From: Bacillota bacterium
GTDB taxonomy: Bacteria; Bacillota_I; Bacilli_A; Acholeplasmatales; Acholeplasmataceae
DNA: 7,591 bases
NCBI GenBank assembly: GCA_030830185.1
Contig: JAURNN010000030.1
Coordinates: 1 to 7,591 of the forward strand
Direction: 5' to 3'
Part shown: piece after piece, positions 6,071 to 7,591 of the stretch
Layout of the letters: each line of letters opens with the position of its first letter
Position numbering within the stretch: position 1 is the first letter of the stretch
Program-made: the position numbers and the translations under genes
Notes under the pieces: generated by a model
What the model saw: the letters and a program-made list of their open reading frames with translations, nothing else
What the model was told of the DNA's origin: nothing
Databases searched by the model: none

Positions 6071-7116
6071 GGTTGTTTCCTTTCGATACGCTTGTGAGAT
6101 TGTGTAAGTTCATTTGTATTCGTTAATGCAGCCATTAATGATAATTCTCCACATAAAACAACAGCTGCAGCGATTTGAGCAAGTTTCTGTGCGCCTAATT
6201 CATCAGATATATCAAGTAAATCTAGATTTTTTTGAGCATCTAATGCATCTTTACCATGTCCAATGCTTCCAACAATGATATTAGGCAGTGACACTGAAAA
6301 GTATAAGTCACCATTTTTTACTTCACAATGGGTAATGCCTTGAGACCCTTCTACAATGTTTGCTGCATCTTGACCTGTTGCTAAGTAAAAGGCAAGAAGC
6401 ATATTTGCATAATGTGCGTTTGCTGTAAGAAGTCCACCAGAAGCAATAGAACCAATTAAATTCTTTTTAATGTTTAAGTCTACAATTTTCTCAGGTGTTG
6501 TTCTTAGGGATTGTTCAACAATTTCTCTTGAAATCGTTAATTCAGCAATCACATGTTTACCACGACCTAATATAGAATTTACTGCAGATACTTTTTTATC
6601 GGTGCAGTAATTTCCAGAGACACTTATATAGTGAAGTTCAGGATATAACGTTAAAATAGCTTCAGCTAATTGATCTGAAGCGAACGTTGTCATATTGTGA
6701 CCTGATGCATTGCCTGTTTCATATCCGAATCGTAAATATAATAAATTACCGACGATTTTTGCATCAATTTGTTTTAAGAAAGCATATTTAGATTGCTTAG
6801 AAATAATCGTTTCTTGAAAATATTCTTTTTTGGATTGAACATCATCTAATACACGTTTTGCAAAAATAGCATTGGGCGCTTCAAACAAAATAGAACGTGT
6901 CATCATATCTGATAACACGGTCGTGGTTAAGGTTTTTGCGAGCCTAGTAATTTTCGCACCACGTCCTACAGAATGAAACAAAGTTGTTTCGTAAGTAGTA
7001 ATCGGTGGCGCAAGCTCGATATTCGATTGAGATTCCTTTAAATAATGCATTTCTGCAAAATAAATTGGACCAACAACTTGTGTTGGGATACCTGTGAAAT
7101 ACAATTGGTTTTTCAT
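6067..7116 (-). CDS. mvaA: Short class I-like HMG-CoA reductase
   Basis: Reduces HMG-CoA to mevalonate; soluble, with no membrane segment. The four catalytic residues expected of the family are present in 349 residues: Glu43 in TTYETTL (40-46), Lys174 in SGNYCTDKK (167-175), Asp250 in LATGQDAAN (245-253) and His341 in TQSHKRIER (338-346). GNYCTDKK, NAHYAN, GQDAAN and GELSLMAAL are class I features; the class II signatures (ENxIG..., C-terminal GHMxLHA) are absent. Oddities: the cofactor loop reads TGNASGHNM (134-142) instead of TGDAMGMNM, and the GTVGGGT segment reads GSIGHGK (283-289). The N-terminal helical segment before the VPxGVAGP-like QVVGPI is missing; a TAG two codons upstream (7123-7125) rules out a longer start. 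It ends in TGA overlapping the mvaS start. Reductase identity is firm; cofactor preference (NADH or NADPH) is not determined. Confidence 0.88.
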   Translation of the reverse strand: MKNQLYFTGIPTQVVGPIYFAEMHYLKESQSNIELAPPITTYETTLFHSVGRGAKITRLAKTLTTTVLSDMMTRSILFEAPNAIFAKRVLDDVQSKKEYFQETIISKQSKYAFLKQIDAKIVGNLLYLRFGYETGNASGHNMTTFASDQLAEAILTLYPELHYISVSGNYCTDKKVSAVNSILGRGKHVIAELTISREIVEQSLRTTPEKIVDLNIKKNLIGSIASGGLLTANAHYANMLLAFYLATGQDAANIVEGSQGITHCEVKNGDLYFSVSLPNIIVGSIGHGKDALDAQKNLDLLDISDELGAQKLAQIAAAVVLCGELSLMAALTNTNELTQSHKRIERKQP

Positions 7117-7120
7117 AAAG

Positions 7121-7128
7121 ACCTACCT
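7121..7128 (-). promoter_or_regulatory. Ribosome binding site of mvaA
   Basis: AGGTAGGT on the minus strand, 4 nt before the mvaA ATG at 7114-7116. The repeated AGGT gives two alternative pairings with 16S rRNA. It contains the in-frame TAG that blocks an upstream start. Confidence 0.55.
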
Positions 7129-7145
7129 AAAGTGGACTTAACTTT

Positions 7146-7174
7146 ATTTTACACCAAATGCGCTATTTTTATAA
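7146..7174 (-). promoter_or_regulatory. Candidate promoter of mvaA-mvaS
   Basis: On the minus strand, TAAAAT (7146-7151) is a 5/6 match to the -10 box, with TTATAA (7169-7174) at a 17-nt spacing as a poor -35. There is no TGn extension. The predicted leader of about 22 nt is longer than those of the other promoters here. It is the best candidate in the 160-nt gap, but weaker than the others. Confidence 0.45.
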
Positions 7175-7208
7175 GACTTTTGCGATATTAATAAAAAAAG
7201 ATTCATTT

Positions 7209-7255
7209 TCACATTAATGTGATACACAGTATTGTGTTATACACAACACTATGTT
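7209..7255. promoter_or_regulatory. Nested inverted repeats, probable PadR operator array
   Basis: Four adjoining or overlapping inverted repeats fill this stretch: TCACATTAATGTGA (7209-7222, perfect), ACACA-GTAT-TGTGT (7224-7237), TTGTGT-TAT-ACACAA (7232-7246) and AACA-CTA-TGTT (7245-7255). All share ACAC/GTGT-like half sites. They cover the -35 box and spacer of padR and reach its -10 box, as expected for an autorepressor. PadR-family proteins are known to bind short dyads in their own promoters. That this PadR binds here, or that mvaA about 60 nt away is also affected, is inference. Confidence 0.6.
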
Positions 7256-7260
7256 ATAAT
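7232..7260 (+). promoter_or_regulatory. Promoter of padR
   Basis: TTGTGT (7232-7237) and TATAAT (7255-7260) are separated by 17 nt, and TGT at 7252-7254 gives an extended -10. Transcription should begin near 7267, at the ribosome binding site itself. The promoter is embedded in the inverted-repeat array. Confidence 0.75.
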
Positions 7261-7266
7261 GATGTT

Positions 7267-7271
7267 AGGAG
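7267..7271 (+). promoter_or_regulatory. Ribosome binding site of padR
   Basis: AGGAG lies 5 nt before the ATG at 7277 and fixes the start of padR. It coincides with the expected transcription start, so the leader would be about 10 nt. Confidence 0.8.
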
Positions 7272-7276
7272 AACTT

Positions 7277-7591
7277 ATGGAAGCCCAATTTAAAAAAGGT
7301 ATTATTGAACTGTGCATCTTAACACTAATTGCACATGAAGATATGTATGGCTATCAAATTATTAAATCTTTTGAGAATGTGATTGATGTTAATGATAATA
7401 CGGTATACCCAATTCTTAGAAGACTGACATTAGAGCATTATTTTGATACATATTTAGTTCCTTCTAACGAAGGTGCACCAAGAAAAATGTATCAAATTAG
7501 TCATAAGGGGCTAGATTATCTTATTGAGTTAAGACAAACGTGGGATCAATTTATCGGCGGCGTCTATCATATATTAAACTTAAAGGAGTTA
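7277..7591 (+). CDS. PadR-family transcriptional regulator (3' end outside the window)
   Basis: The 105 codons visible encode a small winged-helix DNA-binding protein. MEAQFKKGIIELCILTLI (1-18) is the first helix, DMYGYQIIKSF (22-32) the typical YGY segment, NTVYPILRRL (41-50) the recognition helix, and EGAPRKMYQISHKG (65-78) the wing with the family's pRKxYxxTxxG pattern. TWDQFIGGVYHIL (88-100) begins the C-terminal dimerisation helix. PadR proteins of this short subtype are about 105-110 residues, so only the last few codons are probably missing. Members often repress their own gene and an adjacent membrane protein or transporter. Its divergent position makes mvaA-mvaS a possible target, but its own downstream operon is as likely. 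The effector is unknown. Confidence 0.88.
   Translation, partial: MEAQFKKGIIELCILTLIAHEDMYGYQIIKSFENVIDVNDNTVYPILRRLTLEHYFDTYLVPSNEGAPRKMYQISHKGLDYLIELRQTWDQFIGGVYHILNLKEL

Noticed and set aside
1..7591. tRNA or rRNA genes, CRISPR arrays, insertion sequences, attachment sites, riboswitches
   Set aside because: I saw no cloverleaf-like segment, regularly spaced repeats, transposase motif or long structured leader. The intergenic regions are too short for a riboswitch and are accounted for by promoters, terminators and dyads.

Overview
The window is AT-rich and gene-dense and comes from a low-GC, Firmicute- or Mollicute-like bacterium. UGA appears to be a stop here: one gene (mvaA) ends in TGA, no other gene contains an in-frame TGA, and the tryptophans I checked are TGG. 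That argues against the Mycoplasma/Spiroplasma code. Short leaders, extended -10 promoters and a mevalonate pathway would fit an Acholeplasma-like organism or a relative. This placement is inference; nothing in the window is a direct taxonomic marker.

Layout: (i) 1-97, the tail of an unidentified plus-strand gene, closed by a bidirectional terminator (103-135) shared with ispA; (ii) 117-959 on the minus strand, a short-chain prenyl diphosphate synthase (ispA, probably farnesyl diphosphate synthase); (iii) 960-1081, a divergent promoter region with two extended -10 promoters and a small dyad; (iv) 1082-4936 on the plus strand, a tight operon mvk-mvaD-pmk-idi (type 2) whose genes abut or overlap; (v) 4927-4957, a second bidirectional terminator that includes the stop codons of both converging operons; (vi) 4940-7116 on the minus strand, the operon mvaA-mvaS with a 4-nt ATGA overlap; (vii) 7117-7276, a divergent intergenic region with a nested array of inverted repeats; (viii) 7277-7591, a PadR-family regulator that runs off the window end.

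Together the genes encode every step from acetoacetyl-CoA to farnesyl diphosphate: MvaS makes HMG-CoA, MvaA reduces it to mevalonate, Mvk, Pmk and MvaD convert mevalonate to isopentenyl diphosphate, Idi isomerises this to dimethylallyl diphosphate, and IspA condenses the C5 units. Only the acetoacetyl-CoA thiolase is missing from the window. The main oddity is MvaA: a short HMG-CoA reductase that reads as class I (eukaryote/archaeal-like) rather than the class II form usual in Firmicutes. Its cofactor-loop motif is altered, and an in-frame stop upstream rules out a longer N-terminus. I see no clearly new biological system. The points worth a second look are the divergent HMG-CoA reductase, the operator-like array before padR, and the very short leaders.
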